DNA of 32,864 nt from JBBDXA01 sp040902585 (lineage in GTDB: Bacteria; Planctomycetota; Phycisphaerae; Phycisphaerales; Phycisphaeraceae): contig JBBDXA010000110.1 of NCBI GenBank assembly GCA_040902585.1, positions 1-32,864 of the forward strand, in the 5' to 3' direction. Each line of letters opens with the position of its first letter. Positions within the stretch are counted from its first letter, which is position 1. Below, in pieces: positions 17,947-26,700 of this stretch. Below the pieces are notes generated by a model that was given only the letters and a program-made list of their open reading frames with translations, was not told where the DNA came from and ran no database searches. The position numbers and the translations under genes were made by a program.

Positions 17947-19550
17947 TGCCGGAAGTGCCGCATGCCGGTGAACATGAGCGTCACGTTCGCTTCATTGCAC
18001 GCGGCGATCGTTTCATCATCGCGCTTCGAGCCGCCCGGATGGGCGATCGCTGTAACGCCTGCTTTGATGAGCAGATCAGGCCCGTCGCGGAAGGGGAAGA
18101 ACGCGTCGCTGCCGACCGCGCCGCCCCTGGCCCTTTCACCGGCCTTGTCGATGGCGAGCCGGCAGCTTGCCACGCGGTCCATCTGTCCCGCGCCTGCTCC
18201 GACCAGGGCCCCGTCCTTCACGATGCACACCGCGTTTGATTTCAAATGCTTCACCGCGAGGGTCGCCAGGAACAGTTGATTGAGCGTGTCATCGCCGGGT
18301 GCGGGGCCGGCCGTGTGCTGCCACCGGTCCAGGTCAATCGTCGCCAGGTCGCGCTGCTGCACGAGCAGGCCGGCCGTGATTTTCTTGAAATCCAGCTCGG
18401 CTGCCTCGCGCTGCGCGGGCTTGGAAAGCGGATCAGTCTGAAGCACGCGCACCATCTTCCAGCGGTCGCAGATGAGCGCGAGCGCTTCGGGATCGTAGTC
18501 CGGCGCGACAATGACTTCGAGAAACTTCTGCCCTTCGACGATGCGCTGGGCCGCGGCCAGATCGACCTTGCAGTTAAACGCGATGATTCCGCCGAAGGCA
18601 GCGAGCGGATCGCCGGCATACGCTTTGTCGAACGCTTCAGCCGCGCCGTTTGCGACAGGCACCGCCGCGAAGCCGCAGGGGTTGGCGTGTTTGATCACCG
18701 CCGCGGCGCAGGCGTCGGCCGGGTTGATCTCCTTCACCAGTTCCAGCGCGCCGTTGGCGTCGTAGAGATTGTTGAAGCTCAGTTCCTTGCCGTGCAATTG
18801 CCTGGCGGTGGCGACGCTGGCTTCGCCGATGCGCGGGTCGTGGTACAGGACGCCGGCCTGATGCGGGTTCTCGCCGTAACGCAGCACCTGCGCGCGGTTG
18901 AGGCGAAGCACCATCACCTCGGGGAAAAGCTCGGGCCCCGGCGTGGAAGGATCGCGCTTGGCCATCCACTGGGCGATGGCGGTGTCGTAGGCCGCGGTGC
19001 GCGCGAAGGCGGCGGCGGCGAGTCGTTTGCGAAGCCGAAGCGTGGTGGAGCCGTCGTTGGAATCGAGCTCCGCACCGACCATGTCATACTGCGCCGGATC
19101 GGTGACGACGGCAACGAAGCGGTGATTTTTCGAGGCACTGCGGACCATGCTCGGCCCGCCGATATCGATCTGTTCGATCGCCTGCTCATCCTTCACATCA
19201 GGCTTGGCGATGGTTTTCTCGAAGGGATAAAGGTTGACGCAGACCAGATCGATGGGCTCGATGCCGTGCTCTTTCATGGCGGCGACGTGGCCTTCATTGT
19301 CGCGCAGGGCAAGCAGGCCGCCGTGAACGCGCGGGTGCAGCGTTTTGAGCCGGCCGTCCATCATCTCGGGAAAGCCGGTGACTTCATCGATGGCGGTGAC
19401 AGCGATGCCCGCTTCGGTCAGGGCGCGGGCGGTGCCGCCGGTGGAGATGATGGCCACGCCTCGGGCCACGAGGCGGCGCGCGAAGGGGACGAGGTCCGTC
19501 TTGTCACTGACGGAAATCAGAGCCCGTTTGACGGGAATCAGATCAGCCAT
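17943..19550 (-). CDS. purH: Bifunctional AICAR transformylase / IMP cyclohydrolase
   Basis: PurH performs the last two steps of IMP synthesis: formyl transfer from 10-formyl-THF to AICAR, then ring closure. The IMP cyclohydrolase domain is at about 1-150 (ALISVSDKTD, STGGTARAL, MDGRLKTLHPRVHGGLLA, GGPSMVRSASKN). The transformylase domain has SFNNLYDANGAL, the catalytic KHANPCG and AFGGIIAFN, and the C-terminal GSDAFFPFRDG and GGSKRDDE. At 535 residues it is full length and shows no insertion. The start ATG at 19550 is well placed for MADLIPVKRALIS. It is convergent with moaE, with overlapping stop codons. Confidence 0.97.
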   Translation of the reverse strand: MADLIPVKRALISVSDKTDLVPFARRLVARGVAIISTGGTARALTEAGIAVTAIDEVTGFPEMMDGRLKTLHPRVHGGLLALRDNEGHVAAMKEHGIEPIDLVCVNLYPFEKTIAKPDVKDEQAIEQIDIGGPSMVRSASKNHRFVAVVTDPAQYDMVGAELDSNDGSTTLRLRKRLAAAAFARTAAYDTAIAQWMAKRDPSTPGPELFPEVMVLRLNRAQVLRYGENPHQAGVLYHDPRIGEASVATARQLHGKELSFNNLYDANGALELVKEINPADACAAAVIKHANPCGFAAVPVANGAAEAFDKAYAGDPLAAFGGIIAFNCKVDLAAAQRIVEGQKFLEVIVAPDYDPEALALICDRWKMVRVLQTDPLSKPAQREAAELDFKKITAGLLVQQRDLATIDLDRWQHTAGPAPGDDTLNQLFLATLAVKHLKSNAVCIVKDGALVGAGAGQMDRVASCRLAIDKAGERARGGAVGSDAFFPFRDGPDLLIKAGVTAIAHPGGSKRDDETIAACNEANVTLMFTGMRHFRH

Positions 19551-19662
19551 GGATCGACACCAAAAAAGGGAACCGGCTCTCCGGCCTGACGTGGCATGCG
19601 AAGGTTGACCGCGCGGGGCGCGGGTTTCACCACCATCCTGCGCCCCCGTCGCCTGCCGACGA

Positions 19663-20802
19663 TCATTTCACGGGCGACAACTTGAGGATGCTGCCCTTGG
19701 GCGAAATGACGATGAGCGATCCGCCTTCGGCCGCGATCAGGTGCTGGATCGAGCCCTTGACATCGATTTCTTCGAGTTGCTTGCCGCTGCGCGGATCGCG
19801 AAGAATGAGCTTGTTGCCGGCATTGAACAGAAGGCCGTGCGAGTCCTGGGCCACGAGTTTGTCTTCCGTTTTGATGCGCCAGTTCTCCGCGCCATCGGTC
19901 ACCTTCAGCGACACAATCTCGCCACTGGGCAGCGGCAGGTAGACCGCGTTCTGAAGCTGGATCGGCGATGATCGCAGCGGCGCGGTGTAGCGGAAGATCC
20001 AGCGGTCTTCACCCGTGGAGCGGTGCAGGCAGTACATGGAGTTGTCTTCGCTGGCGATGAACACGCCCACCGAGGTCACGGCCGGCGGAGCGGACACGCG
20101 AGCGAACACCCGGCCGCGCCAGAGGATCTCACCGGTGCGGCCCTGGAACATGGCGTATTGCCCGTCAGCCCCGGCGATGAAGACCTGCGAGCCGGCAGAC
20201 TGCGCGGGCACCAGAATCTGGGCCGGCATTTTATAGCTCCACTTGGCGTAGCCCACGCGAGTGTCGTGTCCAAAGACCATGCCGTCGGAGCCGCCGAACA
20301 CGGCGTACTCGCCGACGAGCGCGGACGGAGCGTTTACGGCTGACTTCAAATTCTCCCTGCCCAACAACTCGCCGTTCTTGTTCGCATCGAGCTTGTAGAG
20401 CTGCGTCTCGGTGTTGACGATGATCATGTTGTCCACGCGCGACGGCGTGAAGAGCCGGTCATAAGACCCGCCCACCGAAGTGCGCCAGGCCATCGTGCCA
20501 TCGGAGAACTTGATCGCGGTGATCACGTTGTCGGGCCGCTCCACCGTGACCAGCAGATCCCCCAGCACGGCGAGCGACGTGACGGATTCCTTGCCCTTGA
20601 GATTGATGCTGGTGGCCCAGTCAATCTTGTAGCCCAGCTTCAGGGCGTCTACGGGCTCGATGAGCAGGCCCGTCGGTTTGCCGATGAGCTTGACAAATTC
20701 CGGATCGCCCTCAACTGGCGCGGCGGCACCCTTGTCACTCTGGCAACCGAGAAGGACCAGCGAAAGCATCGCCGCGACTGGCCAGATCGCATATCGCTTC
20801 AT
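19663..20802 (-). CDS. PQQ-like beta-propeller lipoprotein (BamB-like)
   Basis: A 379-residue predicted lipoprotein. The start at 20802 (MKRYAIWPVAAML) is chosen because a lipoprotein signal with LVLLGC follows directly; the frame is open further upstream without a signal. The mature protein has repeated strands with the PQQ-propeller pattern: DGTMAWRTSVGGSYD, VGYAKWSYKMPAQ, TGEILWRGRVFAR, TGEDRWIFRYTAP and DGAENWRIKTED. Each has a Trp at the blade position. This resembles BamB, which assists outer-membrane protein assembly, but such propellers serve many roles and no bam gene is adjacent. The purH start lies about 110 bases from its stop, on the same strand. Confidence 0.82.
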   Translation of the reverse strand: MKRYAIWPVAAMLSLVLLGCQSDKGAAAPVEGDPEFVKLIGKPTGLLIEPVDALKLGYKIDWATSINLKGKESVTSLAVLGDLLVTVERPDNVITAIKFSDGTMAWRTSVGGSYDRLFTPSRVDNMIIVNTETQLYKLDANKNGELLGRENLKSAVNAPSALVGEYAVFGGSDGMVFGHDTRVGYAKWSYKMPAQILVPAQSAGSQVFIAGADGQYAMFQGRTGEILWRGRVFARVSAPPAVTSVGVFIASEDNSMYCLHRSTGEDRWIFRYTAPLRSSPIQLQNAVYLPLPSGEIVSLKVTDGAENWRIKTEDKLVAQDSHGLLFNAGNKLILRDPRSGKQLEEIDVKGSIQHLIAAEGGSLIVISPKGSILKLSPVK

Positions 20803-21143
20803 GAACAGGCTCCGTGTAAGACAAGATCGGGCGGGTTGGAAGGCTCGGGCGAACCGGTGTGGACCGGATCGGCAGCTGGGAGCGTAAGTATCGAATAGTG
20901 CGATGCTTTGGTCAAGCGGACCCATCCGCTTGTGTCAACCCAAATAGAAGTGTCCCTTGCCTGGACCCAGATAGAAGTGTCCCCTTTCCGCGCGGACCTG
21001 TAGTCCGAGGTGAATTCCGCACGAAGGCAGATGGGTGCCCGGCGTTTCACCTCGCGGGCTGCTCCTCCTACAATCGTGCTCCCTGCTTCGGGGGCGTGGT
21101 CATGATGGCCGCCTCCTTATGATCACTATTCACAGGATTTGCC
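20803..21143. other. Divergent intergenic region before cysH
   Basis: No gene was recognised in these 341 bases between the propeller lipoprotein (minus) and cysH (plus). It holds a tandem direct repeat at 20938-20986. Promoters for both divergent genes should lie here, but none is clear. Confidence 0.6.
20938..20986. repeat. Tandem direct repeat with AGAAGTGTCCC core
   Basis: Two head-to-tail copies: acccaaatagaagtgtccc starting at about 20939 and acccagatagaagtgtcccc starting at about 20968. They share about 18 of 19 bases. I have no firm identification; similar blocks can be remnants of insertion-sequence ends or paired binding sites. Confidence 0.75.
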
Positions 21144-21914
21144 GTGAGCACCGCCACGATGACCAGCCCGAAACTCGACCTGAATGCCGTCCACGATCAA
21201 CTGAACGGCTTCGATGCCCCGTCCATCGTCCGATGGGCGGCCGAGACTTTTTCACAAGGCCTCGTCATGACCTCCAGCTTCGGGGCCCAGGCTGCCGTCA
21301 TGCTGCACCTGGTCACGCGGGTCATCCCCGCTATTCCGGTCATCTTCATTGACACGGGCTATCACTTTCCCGAGACCTACCAGTTCTGCCAGGAAATGGC
21401 GGATCGCCTGAGCCTGAATCTGAAGGCATACCAGTCGCCGCTGAGCCCCGCGTGGATGGAAGTGAAGCACGGCAAGCTCTGGGAACTGGGCGACAGCGAA
21501 GAAGAGCAGGCGAAGAACCTGGTCCTGTACGATCAACTGCGCAAGGTCGAGCCGCAGCGTCGCGCTCTGCGCGAACTGGGCGCGGTCGCTTGCATGGCGG
21601 GCAACCGCAAACAGCAGACTGACCATCGCGCGGGCCTTCGCAACGTCGAACTCGTCGATGGTGTGTTTCAGATCTACCCGATACTCAACTGGGCCACGAA
21701 GGACGTTCACGAGTACCTCAAGGCTCACGAGCTTCCCTATCACCCGCTCTACTTCAAAGGCTACAAGTCGATCGGCGACTGGCATTCGACCAGTCCGATC
21801 ACCGGCGACGAACACGAGCGCGCCGGCCGATTCAAAGGCCTGAAACAGGAATGCGGGCTGCACTTGCCGACCTCGCCGGAAGAAGAAGGCAGCCGCGATG
21901 GCAGCGGTCTGTAA
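21144..21914 (+). CDS. cysH: Phosphoadenylyl-sulfate reductase (CysH family)
   Basis: CysH reduces PAPS (or APS) to sulfite in assimilatory sulfate reduction. The PP-loop-like nucleotide site is TSSFGAQAAV at 43-52, followed by IPVIFIDTGYHFPETY. The C-terminal catalytic motif ECGLH is at 236-240 with Cys237. MAGNRKQQTDHR stands where the E. coli enzyme has AGLRREQSGSR. The cysteine pairs that hold the [4Fe-4S] cluster in APS reductases are absent, so the enzyme probably uses PAPS with thioredoxin. The start is GTG at 21144; ATG codons exist slightly downstream. The C-terminal SPEEEGSRDGSGL is a short tail. No other sulfate assimilation genes are in view. It is followed by the CBM48 gene on the same strand. 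Confidence 0.9.
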   Translation: MSTATMTSPKLDLNAVHDQLNGFDAPSIVRWAAETFSQGLVMTSSFGAQAAVMLHLVTRVIPAIPVIFIDTGYHFPETYQFCQEMADRLSLNLKAYQSPLSPAWMEVKHGKLWELGDSEEEQAKNLVLYDQLRKVEPQRRALRELGAVACMAGNRKQQTDHRAGLRNVELVDGVFQIYPILNWATKDVHEYLKAHELPYHPLYFKGYKSIGDWHSTSPITGDEHERAGRFKGLKQECGLHLPTSPEEEGSRDGSGL

Positions 21915-22016
21915 TCAGGCAAAGTCCGACGGGAAGAGTCAGGTCCGCACCTATGGACACCGCCCGGTCGGCCTGTTTCAATCATGCCGAGCATTGGAGC
22001 CTGCGTGTTCGATCAC

Positions 22017-22023
22017 AGGGAGG
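22017..22023 (+). promoter_or_regulatory. Ribosome binding site that fixes a GTG start
   Basis: AGGGAGG lies 6 bases before GTG at 22030. It supports starting the CBM48 gene there rather than at the upstream in-frame ATG at 21898, which overlaps cysH. Confidence 0.75.
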
Positions 22024-22029
22024 TACATC

Positions 22030-22491
22030 GTGATTCAAGTCCAGGGCGATATCGTGCAATTCCGTTTCCGTTGTCCGGTGGTTCAATCCGTTTACCTTGC
22101 GGGCGATTTCAATGACTGGTCCGTTTCCGCCACACCGATGGCGCGGATTGCGCTCGACCTGTGGTACGCGGAAATGAAACTCCCACCCGGCGACTATCGC
22201 TTTCGCTATTTCACTTCGCATCGCGGCTGGATGACCGACTGGGCGGCGTTCGGCGTGGAGCGGAACCCGTTCGGCGATTGGAACTCGATCATTCATGTGC
22301 CGCCGCGGTTTCGAGTGTTGACATCGCACCCGTCCACGACCGACGCTCAAGTGGAGCCGGCACCCGAGCAGCCGCATCTGCTTTTGAGGAGTGTGGCGAA
22401 CCAGCATCCTGCGATGGTACCGGTGCCGGCACTTCAAGTGGATGCAAAGGTCACCACGAAGCGCATCAGGAAATCCCCGGCGCGGCATTAG
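22030..22491 (+). CDS. Small CBM48 / AMPK-type glycogen-binding domain protein
   Basis: A 153-residue protein dominated by one carbohydrate-binding domain of the CBM48/AMPK1-CBM type (about residues 5-95). The pattern VYLAGDFNDWS followed by ATPMAR, LWYAEMKLPPGDYRFRYF and WMTDW...NPFGDWNSIIHV is typical of the glycogen-binding module of branching enzymes and AMPK beta subunits. No catalytic domain is attached. The C-terminal 55 residues are Pro/Ala-rich and probably disordered. The start is GTG at 22030, supported by a strong AGGGAGG. Its position between cysH and a cytochrome gene gives no obvious clue to its ligand. It could be a sugar sensor or a targeting subunit. Confidence 0.85.
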   Translation: MIQVQGDIVQFRFRCPVVQSVYLAGDFNDWSVSATPMARIALDLWYAEMKLPPGDYRFRYFTSHRGWMTDWAAFGVERNPFGDWNSIIHVPPRFRVLTSHPSTTDAQVEPAPEQPHLLLRSVANQHPAMVPVPALQVDAKVTTKRIRKSPARH

Positions 22492-22575
22492 GCATCGAAC
22501 CGATTCTATATCGCTGCATCATGTGCCATCATCGTGGGGAGAGCAGTTCATCCTACCCCTCACGGAGGTGCCATC

Positions 22576-23019
22576 ATGCGTAAACGAGCTTTCATCACCC
22601 TGGTCGTCGCCGGCCTCGTCGGCGTATCGGCCATGCGTACGCTCAGCCAGCCGAACATCCCTGAACTGAAAAATGTGATGAAGGCCAAGCTGGCCCACAC
22701 GCAGTCCGTTCTGGAAGGGCTTGCCCTGGAAGATTTCGACCGCATCAAAAAGGGCGGCCAGAATCTGGCGGCCCTGTCCCGCGCCGATGCCTGGAACGTT
22801 CACAGGACGCCGGAGTACATCAAGTTCAGCAAGGATTTTCAGGATGTGGCCGACGCCCTTGTCGTTCACGCCAATGCGAAGAAGCTGGAAGCCTGCACGC
22901 TCGACTATGTGCAGCTCACGATGTTGTGCGTGAAGTGTCACTCCCACACGCGCAAGGCGGGCGTCGCCTTGAATGATCCGCAAATGCCCGAGGCGTTCGC
23001 AGCCCGGTTCGGGCACTGA
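22576..23019 (+). CDS. Small secreted c-type cytochrome
   Basis: A 147-residue protein with a signal peptide (about residues 1-24, RAFITLVVAGLVGVSA) and a single haem-binding CVKCH at 118-122 near the C-terminus. The body before it is helical (LKNVMKAKLAHTQSVLEGLALEDFDRIKKGGQNL). A late CxxCH after a helical bundle recalls cytochrome c', whose members bind NO or other gases. The start is ATG 22576 with GGAGGT at 22564-22569. It precedes a RIC-like hemerythrin gene, which fits a role in nitrosative stress or electron transfer, but the link is inferred from position only. Confidence 0.85.
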   Translation: MRKRAFITLVVAGLVGVSAMRTLSQPNIPELKNVMKAKLAHTQSVLEGLALEDFDRIKKGGQNLAALSRADAWNVHRTPEYIKFSKDFQDVADALVVHANAKKLEACTLDYVQLTMLCVKCHSHTRKAGVALNDPQMPEAFAARFGH

Positions 23020-23191
23020 AGCACCCCCTCATCCCGCGGCAACATTCGTATGCACGATGGACACCCATCGCCCGATCAGGGTGACTCGTATGGACTTCTG
23101 CCCGCCGCATGCCTCCAATGAAGTGAGGAAGGAAAAAGAGGACTGCGTGGCGGTCCGCTGGAGAAAATGACCGTCGCAAAGGAGCGGTCTG

Positions 23192-23767
23192 ATGAACGCT
23201 ACCCTCCCATCTCGACACGCGAAAGACACAGGCAAGTCAACTGTTGCAGATCAGTTTGCGACGATGAGTCTTCGCGATCTGATCGATCACATTGTCAGCA
23301 CACATCACGCAATGCTGAGGCTGCAGATGCCTCGAGCGCTGAAACTCCTGGAAGAGTCCGGCGCTCATCGATCACCGCGCAGCGCCACGCTGGCGGCCCT
23401 CGGCGATGTGCTCAGGCCCATGTGGCAGGAGATGAAGGCACACATCGTTCGCGAGGAACAGGTCGTTTTCCCGGCGATCGTTCTGCTCGATCATGCCCGG
23501 TCCAGGCCGGGCATTCACGATGGAAAGATCGACGAGGTAATCGAGGATCTGGATCACGATCACGAACTGGCCAGGGATGCGCAGAAGCTGATTCGTGATC
23601 TCACGAACGGATTCGAAAAGCCACCTGATGCGGATCAAGCCTACTGTACACTGATGAATACGCTCGCATCTCTGGACGCGGACCTGAGCGAACACACCCG
23701 CCTCGAGGACCAGGTGCTCTTCCCCAAGGCCCGGCAGGCCGAAGCGGAGTGGGTCCGCTGCCGGTGA
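23192..23767 (+). CDS. Hemerythrin HHE domain protein, RIC/ScdA/YtfE-like
   Basis: A 191-residue di-iron protein of the RIC (YtfE/ScdA/DnrN) type, which repairs iron-sulfur clusters damaged by nitric oxide or oxidants. The four-helix hemerythrin ligands are visible: HIVSTHH (His33, His38, His39), HIVREEQVVFP (His84, Glu88), DHDHE (His122, His124) and EHTRLEDQVLFP (His168, Glu172). The N-terminal ScdA_N domain with its Cys pair seen in full-length RIC is not present; only about 25 polar residues precede the fold. The start is supported by AAAGGAG at 23178-23184. It ends 11 bases before the stop of the convergent mechanosensitive channel gene. Confidence 0.88.
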   Translation: MNATLPSRHAKDTGKSTVADQFATMSLRDLIDHIVSTHHAMLRLQMPRALKLLEESGAHRSPRSATLAALGDVLRPMWQEMKAHIVREEQVVFPAIVLLDHARSRPGIHDGKIDEVIEDLDHDHELARDAQKLIRDLTNGFEKPPDADQAYCTLMNTLASLDADLSEHTRLEDQVLFPKARQAEAEWVRCR

Positions 23768-23778
23768 ACTTGCGTGAA

Positions 23779-26700
23779 TCAGCTCCGCGATTCCTGCGAA
23801 GCCGGCTCCTTCCGCTCGCTTCCGCGCGAACCGCTGTCGCCGTTGCCTGAACCATTGCTGAACGAGACACCCGAGTCGACCGATCGCACGTGCAGGTCGC
23901 GCTGCGGGAAGGGGATCTCGATCTTGTGCTCGCGGAACTTGCGGTCGATCGCTTCGTGCGCCTGGTGGATCGTGGGCAGGCGATCGGCGAGCACGCGGGT
24001 GAAAACGCGCAGTTCAAAGTTCAGAGAGCTGTCGCCGAAGCTCGTGAACACGACGCGGGGGGCGGGATCATCGGCAGTCATCGGATTCTCCGCCGCCACT
24101 TCCATAAGCAATCGCTGCACGAGGGCGACGTCCGAGCCGTAGGCGACGCCGACCTTGATCACCACGCGCGTGACCGTACTCGACAGCGACCAGTTCATGA
24201 TGCGGCCGGTGATGAACTCTTTGTTGGGAACGATCAGCTCCTTGTTGTCCCAGTCGACAAGGGTGGTGGCGCGGATGCGGATGCGGGAGATGCTGCCGGT
24301 GACATCGCCTACGGTGACGACATCACCGACGCGCACGGGGCGTTCAAAGAGAATGATGAGTCCCGAAACGAAGTTGGCGAAGATCTCCTGGAGACCGAAG
24401 CCTAAACCGAGGGAGACAGCCGCGACGAGAAACTGCACGCTGGACCACCCGATGCCGATGGCCTTGAAGGCGAAGATAATGCCGATGACGATGATGATGT
24501 ATCGCGTGACGGTGGCGAAGGCGTAGCGTCCGCCGGCGTCCATCGATGTGCGTTTGAGGATGGTGATCTCCAGGAGGCCCGGCACGTTCTTGCTCGCCGC
24601 GACGGTGACGAAGGTGACGATGATCGCCAGCAGCACGCTCGAGAGGGTGATGAACTGCGGCTTGCTGGCGGCGTCAAGGCCGTACTGCCAGAGATTGATT
24701 TCATCCAGCACGCGCAGGGCCGGCAGCACGCCCGCCCAGATGAGATAGAGACCCACCACCGTGCTGACGGTCAACATCGCGCGGATCAACTGCCGCGTCT
24801 GTTCGTTGATCTGCGCCAGGTCGATCGTCGGCTGCTCGATGACGATCGGCGCATCCTCGCCCATGGTCTTGGGCCCTTCCTCTGATTTCTCCGCAGCCGC
24901 GGCGGCGGCCTTGGCCTTGGCTTCGCGCCGCTCCAGCGCCTTCTGGAGAGCGAGCTTTCGCTGCGCGACAAACAGCCAGCGCAGCGCCAGGCTTTGCAGG
25001 ATGAGTACCGCCAGCATCAGCCACATCGTCGCCAGCAGGCGCGTGCCGCCGACGGTCTGGGCGGTGTAGAAGTAGCCGATGCCCGCCAGAATCGCGAGGA
25101 CCGGGGGCAGGAACACCATCACGGGAAACCAGACCCACCGCACTTTGGCAATCAGGCTGTCAGGCGTTTCTCGAAGGATCTGCGCGACCGCGCCGCGCTT
25201 GGGATGCAGCACGCGAAACAGGAACACGGCGATCGAGAGCATGAACAGGATGTAAGCGACGCGGCCGAGCGAATCGGTGCGGGCGTCGTCATTGAGCCAC
25301 GACAGGCCGGCGATGAGTCCCGAGCACAGGACGGCGATGGGCAGGAGCCACAGCAGGTTCCGCCGCAGCACGCCGACGGTGGAATCGCGCCAGCGCAGGT
25401 GTTCTTCGGCCACACCTGCGGGCCTGAGAAAGCCGATCAGCGTGCGGATGGTCAGGTAGCTGATTGAGCTGGCCAGCAGCGCGATGGCGATCATGCGCGT
25501 GAACTCGGGCGCGGTGAACGACGCGCGCAGGACCAGCGCCAGACCGCCGACCAGTACGGGCCAGGGCAGCACCAGCACGAAGGTCAGCAGCATCGCCAGC
25601 GGCGTGAGCAGGAACTTGTCTGACTCGATGCGCTTCAGGTCGGCGTTGATCGCCTCCAGCTTGCGCCTGATGCGGATGCGCAGCGACAGCAGCACGAGAA
25701 ACAGCAGCACGATGAAGGCGACGATGGCGAACTGGTCGCCAAACTCTTCCTTGACCGTGTTCACGAAACCGGCCCAATTGGCGGGGCTGACGAGCCAGAC
25801 GATGGTGATGCCCAGGTCGCTGGCGGTCTGCGCGGAAATGGGCGGAGCGTCGGCGATCCACAGCAGGTTCGTGTCGATGAACTCGCCCATCTCCGCCGAC
25901 TTCTTCCGCAGATCGGACTTGGCTTCCTCCAGTTGATCGACGGCTCTGTAGAGCTTCTGGTAGTGGGCGATCTGCTCGTTGATAAGCTGGCGTCGCTCGG
26001 AGAACAGCTTGCGCACCTCCGCTTCGATCTCAGCCCGCTTCTCATCCGAGAGCGAGCTGTCGAGCCGCACGAGGATCGACTTGACCTTCTGCTCGAAGTC
26101 ATCGAACTCGCGCTTCTGCGCCTGGAGCTTTTCGAGCTCGTCCTCGTAGTCGCGCAGCTTCGCCTGGAGCTGGTCGATCTCATGGTTGATCTGTCGCGGG
26201 GTGGGCAGTGTGCGCCGGCGCTTGAGCAGATCGCGCGCGACTTTCTGATCCAGACCACGCTCGGTGATGCGCTCCTTGTGCTTCGTCAGGTCCTGATCCA
26301 TCTCCTCGATCTGCTTGTGCACCGCAGCGGGCTTGGGCTCCATCTGGGCGACAAGCTGCGCCAACTCGGCGTTCTTCTTCTTGTCGGCCGCGTTGAGGCG
26401 GATGATGCCCGCGACCTCCGGTGCCTTGTTCATCGCCTCTTCGAGCTGCCGACGTGCGTCGGCGGCGGCAATCGCGGCCTCCTCCTGGAGCTTGGCCGTC
26501 AACGCCGTCTCCAGCGCCTTGACCTTCTGCTCGGCCGGCCTGATCTGACGCGCCGCCCAGTCTCGCTTGGCCGTGTCCAGCGCCAGGCGAGAGGCGTGCG
26601 TCTCTTCACGTGTCTGGTCCGCTGCAAGCTTGGCCCGCGCCTGGCGAAGGAGCGAGAAGGCGCGCAGCCGGCGCGCGCCGGCGATTAGCTCGCTTTCCGC

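Noticed and set aside
18246..19589. Long plus-strand open frame opposite purH
   Set aside because: The mirror frame of a well-conserved gene; no recognisable domain. Similar shadows occur opposite clpX, tig and the glycosyltransferase.
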